A DNA stretch of 64,000 nt from Pardosa pseudoannulata. Its lineage: Eukaryota > Arthropoda > Arachnida > Araneae > Lycosidae. The DNA lies in contig CM063510.1 in the NCBI GenBank assembly GCA_032207245.1, forward strand, positions 53,908,644-53,972,643, given 5' to 3'. Of this stretch, positions 1-10,555 are shown piece by piece. Under the pieces are notes generated by a model. The model did not search any database. It was not told the origin of the DNA and saw only the letters and a program-made list of their open reading frames with translations. How positions within the stretch are numbered: position 1 is the stretch's first letter; each line of letters begins with the position of its first letter. The position numbers were made by a program, and so were the translations under genes.

Positions 1-1453
1 TTAATTTAAAAAATAGAATTAATTAGATGCTCTCAAAACTGTATAAAATTTCCGTATATCATTACAGAATATTTTCGCGAAAATTTGAAATCACGAAAAT
101 ATTCTGTTAATAGTCTGCAATAGTTTTTGTTTAGAGGCAAGTTACTTGACTACGTGTAAACGCATGCATTCAAGCTACAGGTGAGTCGAGTAAACTAAGA
201 AAAACTACGTATGCGCGGAGTTACTTGACTTGATCGTCTACTTGACTCGTGTAAACGCAGTGTAAGGGGCAAATAGTGTTGTCTGAGTAGAGATCGTTCT
301 GCCATCTGGCAGAGACCCACAGCGTTAATATCGTTATAAGCTAAAACCGTGGTTCTCAAACTTTTTATCCCACGCAACCCCGGAATAAATACTATTTAAA
401 GAGAAACTAAGGACCTATTATTTATAACTTTTTAGACAAAAGAGAAAAAAATATAAAAATATAGACAGCACTTACAGAAAAGGTGACATGGAAGAAATTT
501 TCGAAGAAATTATACAAGTAAAATGATGCACTGATGAATGTTTCACCCCTTCATGTGTAGTACAGTCATGTGTGGTTTGAATGACTCATTGTCACGTCTC
601 TTTTCTGTTCCCTATTGTACCATTTCTGGAAAATCAGTTATAATTATTAATCCTTTGTAAGAAATTAGGGAAAAATTACAGGACGTATTCACTTATTTTC
701 TTTAAAATTTGAATGGTGTTTAAAAATTTATCGAAGAACCTTTAGAGGGCCATTCCGTGGAACAAACTTTGAATAGACCTAGGATAATTTTAACAATTAC
801 AAAACTTTTGTAACGGCATTTTCTCCTCATATGTATCAAAAACTGCCAGAGGGCGTCTTTTGGCATTCTCAATATAGTTTTTTTTGTAACTTGATAACAA
901 GTTACAACTGAACTCTTTCTTACTACACTTTAACGTGGTTATGGCGTACTTATCGAAGGCACGCCAGGCCTCATAATAATGGATATCATTCTATGTTTAC
1001 TAAATTGGTTTGTGCCGTAAAGTGGAAATATTATTTTCTGGACAGACAAATGTACTTCTATTGGATATTAATGAACCCGTGCCTTTTTCTCACTGTGAAC
1101 CTATCTTCTATTAAAACTTCCCAGGGATGTTTGTGGGGCTAAAATAAATCCTAGGAAAATATTGGACTTATACGTCAAGACGAATGCAAAAACGAGTAAT
1201 TGGGAAGGACATTTCTGATGGTGGGGGAGGAAGAGAATGAAATCGCATTTTTAGAAATAATAAACAAGAAATTGTTTTAAAAATACAAAATTATGTTAAA
1301 ACATTAAAGATTACATCTCATTCAATTAAAAAAAAAAAAAAAAAAAAAAAAGTTAAATAAAACACCGATTATCTTAAATTTCAAGAATTACTTGGGTTTA
1401 TTTAAAATAAACACAAGTATTCAATTTCTTTTATCACTCTCGAGCATTGCCTG
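1..1453. other. Non-coding, AT-rich left flank
   Basis: No credible coding region was seen. A phrase resembling a hAT-type terminus (GTGGTTCTCAAACTTTTT) lies near 349-366, but no matching opposite end was found. Two related stretches ending in CGTGTAAACGCA occur at about 139-162 and 235-260 in direct orientation. An A-run lies at about 1328-1351. The BEL element begins immediately to the right. Confidence 0.6.
1449..1453. repeat. Target-site duplication, left copy (GCCTG)
   Basis: GCCTG directly precedes the 5' LTR and is repeated directly after the 3' LTR at 7356-7360. A 5-bp duplication fits BEL/Pao integration. Confidence 0.9.
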
Positions 1454-1642
1454 TGTTAGAAATAAACCTGATTTGATATTTCATGCATAGTTTAGTATGG
1501 TAAAAGTGGCAACACTTTTTTGTAAACAGAGTTCTATGGATATTTGAAATAAATGCATGTCGTTTTGAATTGTAGTTGTGAACTAAATTTATTTTAAGTA
1601 TTAGGAGAAAGGAGAACGGTTAGTTCTTGCAAATCTCTCACA
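1454..1642 (+). repeat. 5' LTR of the BEL element
   Basis: The LTR starts TGTTAGAAATAAACC and ends CTCTCACA. It is identical by eye to the 3' LTR apart from a tandem AGGAGAA duplication. Confidence 0.93.
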
Positions 1643-1647
1643 AAATC

Positions 1648-1666
1648 TGGTGACCCGGACGTGATT
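1648..1666 (+). promoter_or_regulatory. Candidate primer-binding site
   Basis: A TGGTGACCCGG stretch begins 5 bases after the LTR end. The TGG start is usual for a site pairing with a tRNA 3' CCA. I did not identify the tRNA. Confidence 0.55.
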
Positions 1667-1783
1667 GGCTAACAAGAAGTCAAGGTCTGATGTTTTATTC
1701 TTTTTGTTACCATTGATATTTGAATAGTAGAACAATAGTTTCGTTTAAATCTGATTTTGCTATTCAGCTTTAATTTTATTGAA

Positions 1784-2914
1784 ATGGAATCGTTAGTTCA
1801 GAAACGAAAACCTATCCGAACTTCTTTTTCGAGAACAATTAATGCGATTTTGCAGGAATTAGAAAAGAAGACTCCTGATGTAGAATGTGTGAAAACGAAA
1901 CTTCTTACTTTAGAACGTTTATCTAGTGAACTTAATAATTTTGACACTCAAATACTGAATACAGAATTTTCTTCAAATGATGAGTTTGAAAGTGAGTGGG
2001 CAAATATTGAAGAGTACAAGGAAAAGTTAGACTTAATACGAGTAAAAACGGAATTATTTTTTAATCGCCAAATGACAAAATCCACTGGCAGTACGCCGCC
2101 AAATCTGAGTAAACGGAAATTGAAATTACCGGAAATCGAGTTGAAACAATTCGGTGGCGACATTAAGGATTGGTTACCGTTTTGGGGACAATTTCGGCGA
2201 ATACATGAGGATAAGGAAATTCAAAATGATGACAAAATGCATTATCTTGTTCAAACGACCATACCCGGTACGAGGCCACGAGACATTGTTAACATCTTCC
2301 CTGCAACTGCTGAAAATTATGAGAAGGTTATAGAAAGTTTAAAAAATAGGTTTGGCAGAGAAGAACTGTTGGCGGAATTCTATATTCGGGAATTATTGGG
2401 TCTGATTATTAAAAATGTTACGAATCAAAAGGGAAAGTGCAGCCTATCTGAATTGTATGACAAGTTAGAGTCATATTTACGTTCTTTGGAGTCGATAGGG
2501 ATGACAAGCGACAAATACGCAGCAATGTTGTTTCCGCTCGTTGAATCCTGCATTCCAGAAGAAATTTTGAGAGTTTGGCTAAGAAATCATGCATCAGTAA
2601 TTACAGAGAAAAGCTCTCACTCTGAGAAACTGAAACAGTTATTGTTGTTTTTAAGAAATGAAGTCGAAGGAGAGCAAAGAATTTCCTTGGCGAAAGCCGG
2701 ATTTAAATTAATTGATTTTGGTTCAAAAAAAGAAAGTAACAGAAATAAAAGGTACCAGGGTGAAAATTTCGTGCCTACAGCAAATGATTTATTGTCATGC
2801 CATAATAAAACAACCAGCCATAGGGAAAAAGACTCTTGCATATTTTGTGATAAACACCATGAAAGCCGGGATTGCTTTGTTGCTCAAAAGATGAGTTTGG
2901 ATAAAAAAAAATGA
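1784..2914 (+). CDS. gag: BEL Gag (DUF1759-type), ends prematurely in the zinc-knuckle region
   Basis: The 376-residue Gag begins at the ATG at 1784 (MESLVQKRKP); the frame is open further upstream but has no earlier ATG. From about residue 112 it shows a DUF1759-like capsid region (LPEIELKQFGG, then a DWLPFWGQF segment). Near the C-terminus a zinc knuckle of the form C-x2-C-x3-H-x4-C starts at about residue 352. Two further knuckles (CFFCLKIGHRAKQC and CLICSKRHWGIMC) are encoded directly downstream, but in the pol frame. The gag frame stops at a TGA just after an A9 run (2903-2911). A one-base length change in that run accounts for the shift. A programmed frameshift is possible but unusual for this family. 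Confidence 0.88.
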   Translation: MESLVQKRKPIRTSFSRTINAILQELEKKTPDVECVKTKLLTLERLSSELNNFDTQILNTEFSSNDEFESEWANIEEYKEKLDLIRVKTELFFNRQMTKSTGSTPPNLSKRKLKLPEIELKQFGGDIKDWLPFWGQFRRIHEDKEIQNDDKMHYLVQTTIPGTRPRDIVNIFPATAENYEKVIESLKNRFGREELLAEFYIRELLGLIIKNVTNQKGKCSLSELYDKLESYLRSLESIGMTSDKYAAMLFPLVESCIPEEILRVWLRNHASVITEKSSHSEKLKQLLLFLRNEVEGEQRISLAKAGFKLIDFGSKKESNRNKRYQGENFVPTANDLLSCHNKTTSHREKDSCIFCDKHHESRDCFVAQKMSLDKKK

Positions 2915-3026
2915 AGAAATTAAGAAAAAGAAGGGCTGTTTCTTTTGTCTCAAAATTGGACACAGGGCGAAGCAATGTAAGACAAATGTACGATGTTTAA
3001 TATGTTCGAAAAGACATTGGGGTATC

Positions 3027-5000
3027 ATGTGTCCAGATTTACAAACCAATCAAAAGAGAAGTGACGTTGAGAAGAATGAAGAGGAAGAAACACAAAACGT
3101 GTCACTTGCGAGCACCAGTTTTCTAGATGAAGTGTTTCTTCAAACACTATTAATTAAAATCGACTCCAACAAAAAACAGAAGACTGTGAGGGCACTTATT
3201 GATACAGGGTCGCAACGTTCATACATATTAAAGGAGACTGCTATAGCCATAGGATGCCATCCAAGTGGATCTGAATCTTTGATTCATGCGCTTTTTGGAG
3301 GAGTAACAACGAAGAGAGAAATTCATAAACGCTATGAAGTAAGTGTTAAAAGTCTAGAAGGTAAATTTTCTAAACGACTAATTTTGTTGGAACAGTCGAA
3401 GATTTGTGGACCAGTGATTAGTTTACAGCCTGGACCATGGATAGATGAGCTAAAGCAGGAAAATATCCATGTATCTGATATTGGAAAAAGAGATTTAAAA
3501 ATAGAAGTCCTTATAAGAGCTGACATAGCAGGTGCACTGTTAACTGGAAGAGTCCAGAAATTAGAATGTGGGCTGACTGCTGTGGAATCGCTACTCGGGT
3601 GGACAGTCATGGGAAAGATGAGTGATTACCCTTCAGAAAGAAACTCATTTTCCATGTCATCAATGATAACGTCCATGTTGACTCACAGCAGTGACATAGA
3701 AAACTTCTGGAAGCTAGAAGCACTGGGAATTGCAGACGCAAAAGAAAATAAAACCGATTTCGAATTAGAAGAAGCAGTGTGGGATCACTTTCACAAGAAT
3801 CTGAAATGGGTGGAAGATCGTTATGAAGTTAGTTTACCCTGGATCAATGAAAAAGAAACTTTACCATGTAACAGAGAGGTTGCTGAAAAACGATTGATTT
3901 CCACGACAAAGAAGCTCATACTGAAAGATAAATTCGAAGCGTACAATGTAGTATTCGAAGAATGGCTCGAATCTGGAGTAATAGAAGAAGTGCCAGAAGA
4001 GGAGAAACAAAATGACAATCATTATCTTCCTCACAGGCCAGTCTTCAAAGAAAATTCTACAACGTCAGTGAGACCAGTATTTGACGCTTCATGCAAGCAA
4101 AAGGATTTTCTGTCGCTCAATGATTGCCTGGCAAAAGGTCAAAATTTAATTGAAATGATACCTCCATTGCTTCTTGATTTTAGACAAGGTAAAATTGGAA
4201 TTATATCAGATATTAAAAAGGCTTTTCTCCAAATCTCTATTCACAGAAATGATCGTGATTTTTTTAGATTCCTATGGTGGAAAAATTCAAAGCAAGAAGA
4301 AATAAAAGAATTTCGCCATTGCAGAGTAGTGTTTGGACTAAAATGCAGTCCATTTCTTTTAGGAGCAGTTATCAACTCTCATTTAGACCAATGTGAACCT
4401 TCACTGAGAGAAGTAGCTACAAAATTGAAAAATTCCTTTTATGTTGACAACTGTGTCACTTCGGTTAACTCGAATGAAGAAGCAGGCTACTTTATTACAA
4501 AGTCAACTCAATTAATGGCATGTGTTAACTTCGACTTGAGAGGGTGGGAGCAAACGGAGATGAACTATGTGAAATCTACTTTATATGAACTACTGAAAGT
4601 ACTTGGTCTTCTGTGGGACAAATTTGAAGATTCATTATTTTGTGACATCCCTAATGTCGACTTAAGTGATCTCTCAGTGACAAGACGGAACATACTATCA
4701 ATTTCACAGAGAATTTTTGACCCAATTGGTTTCAGTTGCCCTTTTACACTTCGCCCAAAATTATACTTACAAAAGAGTTGGGAATCTAAACTGAGCTGGG
4801 ATGCAGAACTACCTGAAGATATTAAAAGAAAATTCTTGAAGTGGGTCAAGGAATTGCCCTTGTTAGCATCGTTGAAGGTTCCTAGGCTAGTTACACTGAT
4901 GGACGGACAATCTTTTAGTTTACATATGTTTGCCGATGCTTCTCAGGGATCGTATGCAAGCGTAGTGTATCTGAGAAGTCAAAATAAAGAAGGAATCTAA
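3027..5000 (+). CDS. pol: BEL Pol, first part: protease, reverse transcriptase, start of RNase H
   Basis: The start given is the first ATG, but the frame is open from about 2913, where the missing Gag knuckles are encoded. An aspartic protease motif (LIDTGSQRSY) has its catalytic Asp at residue 59, within a DUF1758-like region. The RT palm shows SDIKKAFLQI (Asp395) and FYVDNCV (Asp474, Asn475), so the usual second Asp of the YVDD box is Asn. A Peptidase_A17-type connection follows. RNase H begins at FADASQGS (Asp637). The frame ends at TAA 4998-5000 inside RNase H. Homologous sequence continues in the same frame for about 40 bases and then shifts. The product would be cut off before RNase H is complete. 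Confidence 0.9.
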   Translation: MCPDLQTNQKRSDVEKNEEEETQNVSLASTSFLDEVFLQTLLIKIDSNKKQKTVRALIDTGSQRSYILKETAIAIGCHPSGSESLIHALFGGVTTKREIHKRYEVSVKSLEGKFSKRLILLEQSKICGPVISLQPGPWIDELKQENIHVSDIGKRDLKIEVLIRADIAGALLTGRVQKLECGLTAVESLLGWTVMGKMSDYPSERNSFSMSSMITSMLTHSSDIENFWKLEALGIADAKENKTDFELEEAVWDHFHKNLKWVEDRYEVSLPWINEKETLPCNREVAEKRLISTTKKLILKDKFEAYNVVFEEWLESGVIEEVPEEEKQNDNHYLPHRPVFKENSTTSVRPVFDASCKQKDFLSLNDCLAKGQNLIEMIPPLLLDFRQGKIGIISDIKKAFLQISIHRNDRDFFRFLWWKNSKQEEIKEFRHCRVVFGLKCSPFLLGAVINSHLDQCEPSLREVATKLKNSFYVDNCVTSVNSNEEAGYFITKSTQLMACVNFDLRGWEQTEMNYVKSTLYELLKVLGLLWDKFEDSLFCDIPNVDLSDLSVTRRNILSISQRIFDPIGFSCPFTLRPKLYLQKSWESKLSWDAELPEDIKRKFLKWVKELPLLASLKVPRLVTLMDGQSFSLHMFADASQGSYASVVYLRSQNKEGI

Positions 5001-5067
5001 GTGACTCTACTGCAAGCCAAAGCACGAGTAGCTCCCTTGAGAAAAAACAAGTATACCAAGACTGGAA

Positions 5068-7020
5068 TTGCTTGCTTGCCTCATTGGAGTGCGATTAGCC
5101 TCATTTGTCAAGAATAACCTCAAGGTAGAAATTTCAAAAGAATATTACGATTCTTCAACAGCACTCTTCTGGATAAAAAACTTAGAATCTTGGGGGACTT
5201 TTGTAAATAACAGAGTTTTAGAAATTAGAACCCTAACAAACCAGGAAAATTGGTACCACGTTCCAGGTACAGAAAATCCTGCCGACTTACCCTCAAGAGG
5301 ATGCTCTGTGAAGAAACTTATTGAATCCAGATGGTGGGAGGGCCCGCCTTGGTTGGCATTGTCGGAAGAAGAATGGCCCCGTTCTATTCCAATAGGTAAC
5401 ATAGAAGAGGTTAATGCTGAGAAACGTAAAGCCGTTATAGTATCGTTAAGCAATATTAGTGATATGTCTTCACAAGTCTTCAACTATTTTTCGAAGTACA
5501 CGAAAATACTGAGAATGATCGGGTGGATACACAGATTCATAGGAAATATTAGGAACATGAAACAAGGGAAAGAAAAAGAAGCCGGAGAATTAAAAGTTCA
5601 TGAGTTGGCAAGAGCAGAGAAATCTATCGTAAAGATTATTCAACAGGAATCCTTTTCATCAGAGGATATTAAGAAGCTGAAATCAATTAATGTGTTCAAA
5701 GATGATGAAGGCATTTTGCGGGTCAAAACTAGGTCGACGGAAAGAAACGATCATGAAAATTTTATTTACCCGATGTTACTTCCAAAGAATCATAAAATTG
5801 TACAGAAATTGATAATTGATAAACATCTTTCTATGTCCCATGCAGGAATACACGTATTGATCTCAAAACTTAGAGAGACATTTTGGATTCTCAAAAGCAG
5901 AGTCACGATCCGAAAAGCTTTATCTACATGTGTGAGGTGCAGGAGACATGAAAGTAAAAGACTACAGACTGTACCAGCTACTTTACCAGAAAACAGAGTT
6001 AGAGATGCTCGTGTTTTCGAGATTGTCGGAGTTGATTTAGCTGGCCCATTAATTTTGAAGGATAAAAGAAAAGCCTGGATTATACTTTTTACCTGTGCTG
6101 TTTTCAGGGCGGTTCATTTGGAACTGATTTTGTCCCTCTCCACGCAAGGATTTTTACTTGGTCTTAGAAGATTTATTGCACGAAGAGGGAGACCATCAAT
6201 AATCTATAGCGACAATGGCAGTAATTTTGTCGGTTCCGACAATCTCTTGAAGTCCATTGATTGGAATATCATCGAGACAGAAGCCACCACAAACAAAATC
6301 GACTGGAAGTTCAGTCCACCCGCAGCACCTTGGTGGGGTGGTTTTTGGGAAAGACTTGTTCAAATGATAAAGAAGCTATTGCGTCGAGCCCTAGGCCAGT
6401 CGTCTCTAAATTATGAAGAATTAATGAGTGTGTTGTGCGACTGCGAATCAACCGTGAATGCCAGACCACTAACTTATGTGTCAGAGAATTCTGATGATCT
6501 TATCCCTTTGACACCGTCCTTATTTTTAGGTGAAATTCCTGTGTTAGGAGTTCCTGACTTGGATCACTTAGATAAAGTTGATTTCAACAAGAGACTGAGA
6601 CATGTACAGAATTTACGAGATCTCTTGAGGAAGAGATTTAGAAGTGAATATCTCGGCCTGCTACTGCAACGACCACCTACAACATCAGTTTCTCAACAAA
6701 TAAAAATCGGCGATGTAGTTCTCATCGAATGTGAAAACAAACGTAAAGTGTTGTGGCCTCTAGCAAGAGTGACTGAGCTATACCCAGGAAAAGATAGCAA
6801 CATCCGAGTAGTTCGCGTGAAAACTGGGTCTGGAGAATTAGTTCGGCCAATACAGAAAATATTCCCTCTTGAGATATCTTCATCTTTGGAGTCAGATGAG
6901 AAAAATAAAACTGAGATGAAAGACAAAAACAACTTAGTTCCAGATTTGTCAGACGATTTTAAGACTGTAATGACTAGAAGAGGAAGGCGAATTAAAATTC
7001 CGACAAGATTCCTCACATGA
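5068..7020 (+). CDS. pol: BEL Pol, second part: rest of RNase H and integrase
   Basis: This frame starts without an ATG (TTG at 5068; homology begins slightly upstream near 5046), so it is a continuation of pol, not a separate gene. After the RNase H remainder and a WWEGPPWL segment comes an integrase HHCC zinc finger (His253, His258, Cys288, Cys291). The DDE core follows with Asp323 (GVDLAGPL), Asp382 (YSDNGSNF) and Glu428 (GGFWERLV). A DUF5641-like C-terminal domain (KIGDVVLIECENKRKVLWPL) lies near residues 550-570. All integrase catalytic residues are present. The TGA stop at 7018-7020 lies about 140 bases before the purine tract. Confidence 0.9.
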   Translation: MLACLIGVRLASFVKNNLKVEISKEYYDSSTALFWIKNLESWGTFVNNRVLEIRTLTNQENWYHVPGTENPADLPSRGCSVKKLIESRWWEGPPWLALSEEEWPRSIPIGNIEEVNAEKRKAVIVSLSNISDMSSQVFNYFSKYTKILRMIGWIHRFIGNIRNMKQGKEKEAGELKVHELARAEKSIVKIIQQESFSSEDIKKLKSINVFKDDEGILRVKTRSTERNDHENFIYPMLLPKNHKIVQKLIIDKHLSMSHAGIHVLISKLRETFWILKSRVTIRKALSTCVRCRRHESKRLQTVPATLPENRVRDARVFEIVGVDLAGPLILKDKRKAWIILFTCAVFRAVHLELILSLSTQGFLLGLRRFIARRGRPSIIYSDNGSNFVGSDNLLKSIDWNIIETEATTNKIDWKFSPPAAPWWGGFWERLVQMIKKLLRRALGQSSLNYEELMSVLCDCESTVNARPLTYVSENSDDLIPLTPSLFLGEIPVLGVPDLDHLDKVDFNKRLRHVQNLRDLLRKRFRSEYLGLLLQRPPTTSVSQQIKIGDVVLIECENKRKVLWPLARVTELYPGKDSNIRVVRVKTGSGELVRPIQKIFPLEISSSLESDEKNKTEMKDKNNLVPDLSDDFKTVMTRRGRRIKIPTRFLT

Positions 7021-7158
7021 ATTCTACTTAAGTCCTTTTAGTGTAGAACTTTAAAAACCTGATATTTTTATTGCCTTCAAATTTTTTTTCGATAATTTTG
7101 TATTTGATAACTAAGTTTAAGATTTTTTTTTGTTTTGATTAAGTACATTTCATTAATC

Positions 7159-7173
7159 AAAAGGTGGGAGGAT
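7159..7173 (+). promoter_or_regulatory. Polypurine tract
   Basis: AAAAGGTGGGAGGAT abuts the 3' LTR, the expected place for plus-strand priming. Confidence 0.75.
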
Positions 7174-7355
7174 TGTTAGAAATAAACCTGATTTGATATT
7201 TCATGCATAGTTTAGTATGGTAAAAGTGGCAACACTTTTTTGTAAACAGAGTTCTATGGATATTTGAAATAAATGCATGTCGTTTTGAATTGTAGTTGTG
7301 AACTAAATTTATTTTAAGTATTAGGAGAACGGTTAGTTCTTGCAAATCTCTCACA
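7174..7355 (+). repeat. 3' LTR of the BEL element
   Basis: The 182-bp LTR runs from TGTTAGAAATAAACC to CTCTCACA and lacks the 7-bp duplication seen in the 5' copy. Confidence 0.93.
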
Positions 7356-7360
7356 GCCTG
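7356..7360. repeat. Target-site duplication, right copy (GCCTG)
   Basis: Same five bases as 1449-1453. Confidence 0.9.
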
Positions 7361-9266
7361 TACTTTCGTCCACATTTAATGAAATTGACGTCTCTTTTGC
7401 CCGAAAGCATTGCCATCAAGGGCATACCTCCTTTAGGTGTGCACGGGGTTCATACAACCGAGGTACCTGAGCGATCTCGGTCTTGAGTTCTTCCTGGTAG
7501 TCACGAGCTTACCTCTGTAGTGTTTATTCCTTACCAGGTTGGAAAACATTAAAATCGGAACATGACTGGGTTTCGTAGGTTAGCAGAGGCGTGGTAGCCG
7601 TTATGGGTCGCTGTTGTGGTGATTGGTCATCAAAATGTTGCTGCCAAATGGCCTTTGAGGCTGGATTGGCGTAAAAACACACTTATCTGAAAGCATTTCT
7701 ACCCCTCAAATTCATAAATGACAATTGCATTTTTGCTGTCACAGTAGCTTATCAAATTTTAACCTGCTATTTTAAGATTCAAAACTATTTTCTTTTTATG
7801 TACCTTTTGGAGGGTACGGCATTGCCTTTGACGAAGTAGAGGCTATACGTATTGAACTAAAAAACTAACTGTAACTCATCTGTAAATTTAAAATTAAGTA
7901 CTATTATCAGATTCGACGGTTGCCATTGAATTAATAAGTTCTATTTCGGCTCCACTGTCAAATGAAATCTTCCAATGTCAACAGCCGTTAATTTTGTTGA
8001 GGTTACATCAAAACCGTTTTTTTTTTTACAATGAATCCCACTGCAATCTCTATGGAAAATGATCAGGCATATTTACAGTACTAAACGAGACACCTTACAT
8101 CAAACTATGAAGTCAACGCATAAGGTTGAACTCTTTTCTAAAATAAACTATACAGTAGAAAAAACTGCATTTTGAAAATTATACCAGACAAACTTAGACG
8201 GGGTGCAGTGGATGCTTTCGTTTATTTACCGGGTATAACCGCCTTTTATATCAATTTGGCATTCTCTTCGATGTTACCTGTCCTCTGTCTGGTAACAAAA
8301 ACGAACCAATGGACAAATACCATCTGCTTGCCTGTGGCGCTCTCCTTGAAAAAACAATCAAGGTGTTGGGCAAGTGAGGACTTATGGGGTAATAACCTTT
8401 GGTTATTTAAAATGTTTTAATACTATTTTACGATGTTACTACTGCTGTTATCAATCCCTAGCCTTTACAAATAAACAATGATTTGGGGTCTAGCAGACCA
8501 CGCGAAAGTAGTTCCAGAATTATTTGGGAGTCAACGTCCTACAGAGGAACGTGCTGCTTTTTATTACTTACTTTTAATGTAAACAAAATGCAATAGGAAA
8601 TTCACAATTTTATTTCTCCTCAAATCTGGATATGGTTAATGCATAATTCCTGGAGCTTGATTTTCTGTACTCAGCACCAGAAAATATAAGTTAAAAAAAA
8701 ATGAAAATTCTTTGCAAATCATATAAATTTTTTAAAAATTTACCGAATGGGTTGTACCAGTACGTTTAAATCCTGCTGTTGTCATGGGAATTTGAAGCCG
8801 ATCGGATTTAGCATTAAGCAGTAGGTACATTAGCTCTCGTCTAGCAAAATATAGACTAGTGTACCAAACCAATCTATAAATGGACTCGAAAAGATTTGTT
8901 GTAAATGGGTAGCATTAATGAAGGTTATATTGAAATTTTTTGTTACATAGAGCGTGGAATCCAATAGAAATTAAGAGGTTCACACCTACACATTACAAGA
9001 ACCTATATAAAAGAAAAATTCAGTACTTTACTGTTGATAGTTTTTGTGCTATGTCGACAGCGATAATTTACATTATATTGATATACAGCGTTAATATATA
9101 TTACATTGATTATTTTCGTTATAAAGAATGCGGATGGCAATCAAAAGAGTAATGCACAACTAAATATCACAAGTCTTAATTAAAGAATTGAAGCTTTCTA
9201 CGGTTAATCGTTTTTGACTTGTACGAGAGATGTAGGTACAATTGTCACAAAGACCCATACTCTGAA
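7361..9266. other. Non-coding, no recognised feature
   Basis: Somewhat GC-richer at 7380-7680, then AT-rich. The longest open frame (about 8172-8420, plus) begins with a non-ATG codon and resembles nothing I know. A phrase at 7687-7724 (CTCAAATTCATAAATGAC) recurs near 11941-11965, suggesting a dispersed repeat. Confidence 0.5.
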
Positions 9267-9397
9267 CGTTGTGGTTCGGTTCGAACCTTCGTTGTGACGC
9301 CACTTTGCAGACATTATCGTGATCACGATGGCCCCGACATTATGCGAGCAAACGATCAAGCTGACGTCACAACGAACGTTCGAACCGACTCGCAACG
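9267..9397. repeat. Foldback element with 33-bp inverted arms
   Basis: The arm at 9267-9299 pairs with the arm at 9365-9397 with only a few mismatches. Each arm contains a GTTCGAAC core. The 65-bp spacer contains the palindrome ATCGTGATCACGAT. It is GC-rich in an AT-rich setting, as expected for a MITE or foldback insertion. Open frames across it on both strands are by-products of the symmetry. Confidence 0.75.
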
Positions 9398-9772
9398 TCC
9401 ACAGTAAGCCCCTCAGACCCTAGTCAAAATTCACCCAGGGATGGTTAAAATCTGTATTTAAAGTTCCCTTGCAGGCACAAAGACATAACACCGAATCTTG
9501 TAAGAACACACAGTGATATGTTCATAAGCACAGCTTCTTTTGCACTTTTGAATAGTTCAATTTTATTACAGTCCTAGCTATGCCCCTGCTACAAACAGAA
9601 AGTAACAATTATTTATATAAAAATTCAGATTTTAGGCTCCACTCTTAATTTAACAAGCAAACGTAGAACAATAAACGATTGGTCCTTTCCTATTTTACAA
9701 TTACAGTTTCCAGTCGTACTTCAAATTTAACATCAATGAGACAAACTAGCATCTATTTCAACAACTTCAGCA

Positions 9773-9779
<7 letters not shown>

Positions 9780-9803
<24 letters not shown>
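9780..9803. repeat. Poly(A) run
   Basis: An uninterrupted A run of about 25 bases. Confidence 0.9.
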
Positions 9804-9807
<4 letters not shown>

Positions 9808-10323
9808 AGCACAAAATTTCAGAATTTTGTTTTTAAGTCACACTAATTACTTGACATACATGATATACTATACAATGTATAAGTTATGTATTTAAGCTTT
9901 TTAAATTAAACTTAAATTTCTTCTTATTTTTAAGTGCTTTTATTTGTGTCAGTTAATATTTAGAAATCAGTTAATTACCTCCCTGACTAGCGACACATCA
10001 GAAGTTTTGCACATAGTTTCAATTCCAGTGACTACAATATTCAATCATAAAAATTGGAAAAAAAAATTTAGTTTGGTAAATGCAAAAAGCTGTTCAACAT
10101 ACTTGGAACTCCACAAGTGCAAAAATTTAAAGCTAATATCGTCAACTATTTACAAGTGGCATAACTAAGAACTCAAAAATTTGTACCTTTCAGTGAATTT
10201 TTTTATTGCTTTTGTTAAATAAAAGCAAATTTTTAAAAAATATTTTCTTGTAATTCATTTTAAGATGCAAGTACATGACAATGTTGAACCAAGGTTACCG
10301 AAATATAACTTTGCTAAACATCC

Positions 10324-10555
10324 CCTATGTAATAATTTATAATAATAGCCTAAGGTGTCTGTCGGCAAATTTTTGAAGCGGTTGTACCTGGAACGGATAC
10401 AGGCATCCATATTGAATTTTTTATGAGTTAGGGTTAGCAAAATTCAAAGCGAGTTCAAAATCTAAGCCATCCCCCCTTTTTTAGCGTTTAATGCTATTAT
10501 TTCAAGCCTTATTCTCCCCCCGTTAAAAGCAGGCGATTAAATTTATCATTTTCGA
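10324..10555 (+). repeat. Dispersed repeat, copy 1
   Basis: It shares with 11026-11325 the phrases TTTTTGAAGCGGTTG, ATGAGTTAGGGTTAGCAAAA and GCAGGCGATTAAATTTATCA in the same order and orientation. Confidence 0.75.

Larger units (their letters stand above)
1454..7355 (+). mobile_element. BEL/Pao LTR retrotransposon, nearly complete, coding region broken
   Basis: The 5.9-kb element has short LTRs (189 and 182 bp), a primer-binding-like site, gag, pol (protease, RT, RNase H, integrase), a purine-rich tract and a 5-bp target duplication. The LTRs match throughout except for one 7-bp tandem duplication (AGGAGAA) in the 5' copy, so the insertion is young. BEL/Pao elements normally have one gag-pol frame. 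Here there is a frame change at an A9 run (2903-2911), a TAA at 4998-5000, and a second frame change near the A6 run at 5042-5047. Order and motifs are seen directly; assignment to BEL/Pao rests on known families (DUF1759, DUF1758, Peptidase_A17, DUF5641). The copy is probably not autonomous unless the indels are assembly errors. Confidence 0.95.

Noticed and set aside
8172..8420. 82-codon plus-strand frame
   Set aside because: Non-ATG start, no recognisable domain, and no splice or composition support.
9204..9407. Overlapping 62- and 63-codon frames on opposite strands
   Set aside because: They arise from the inverted-repeat symmetry of the foldback element.
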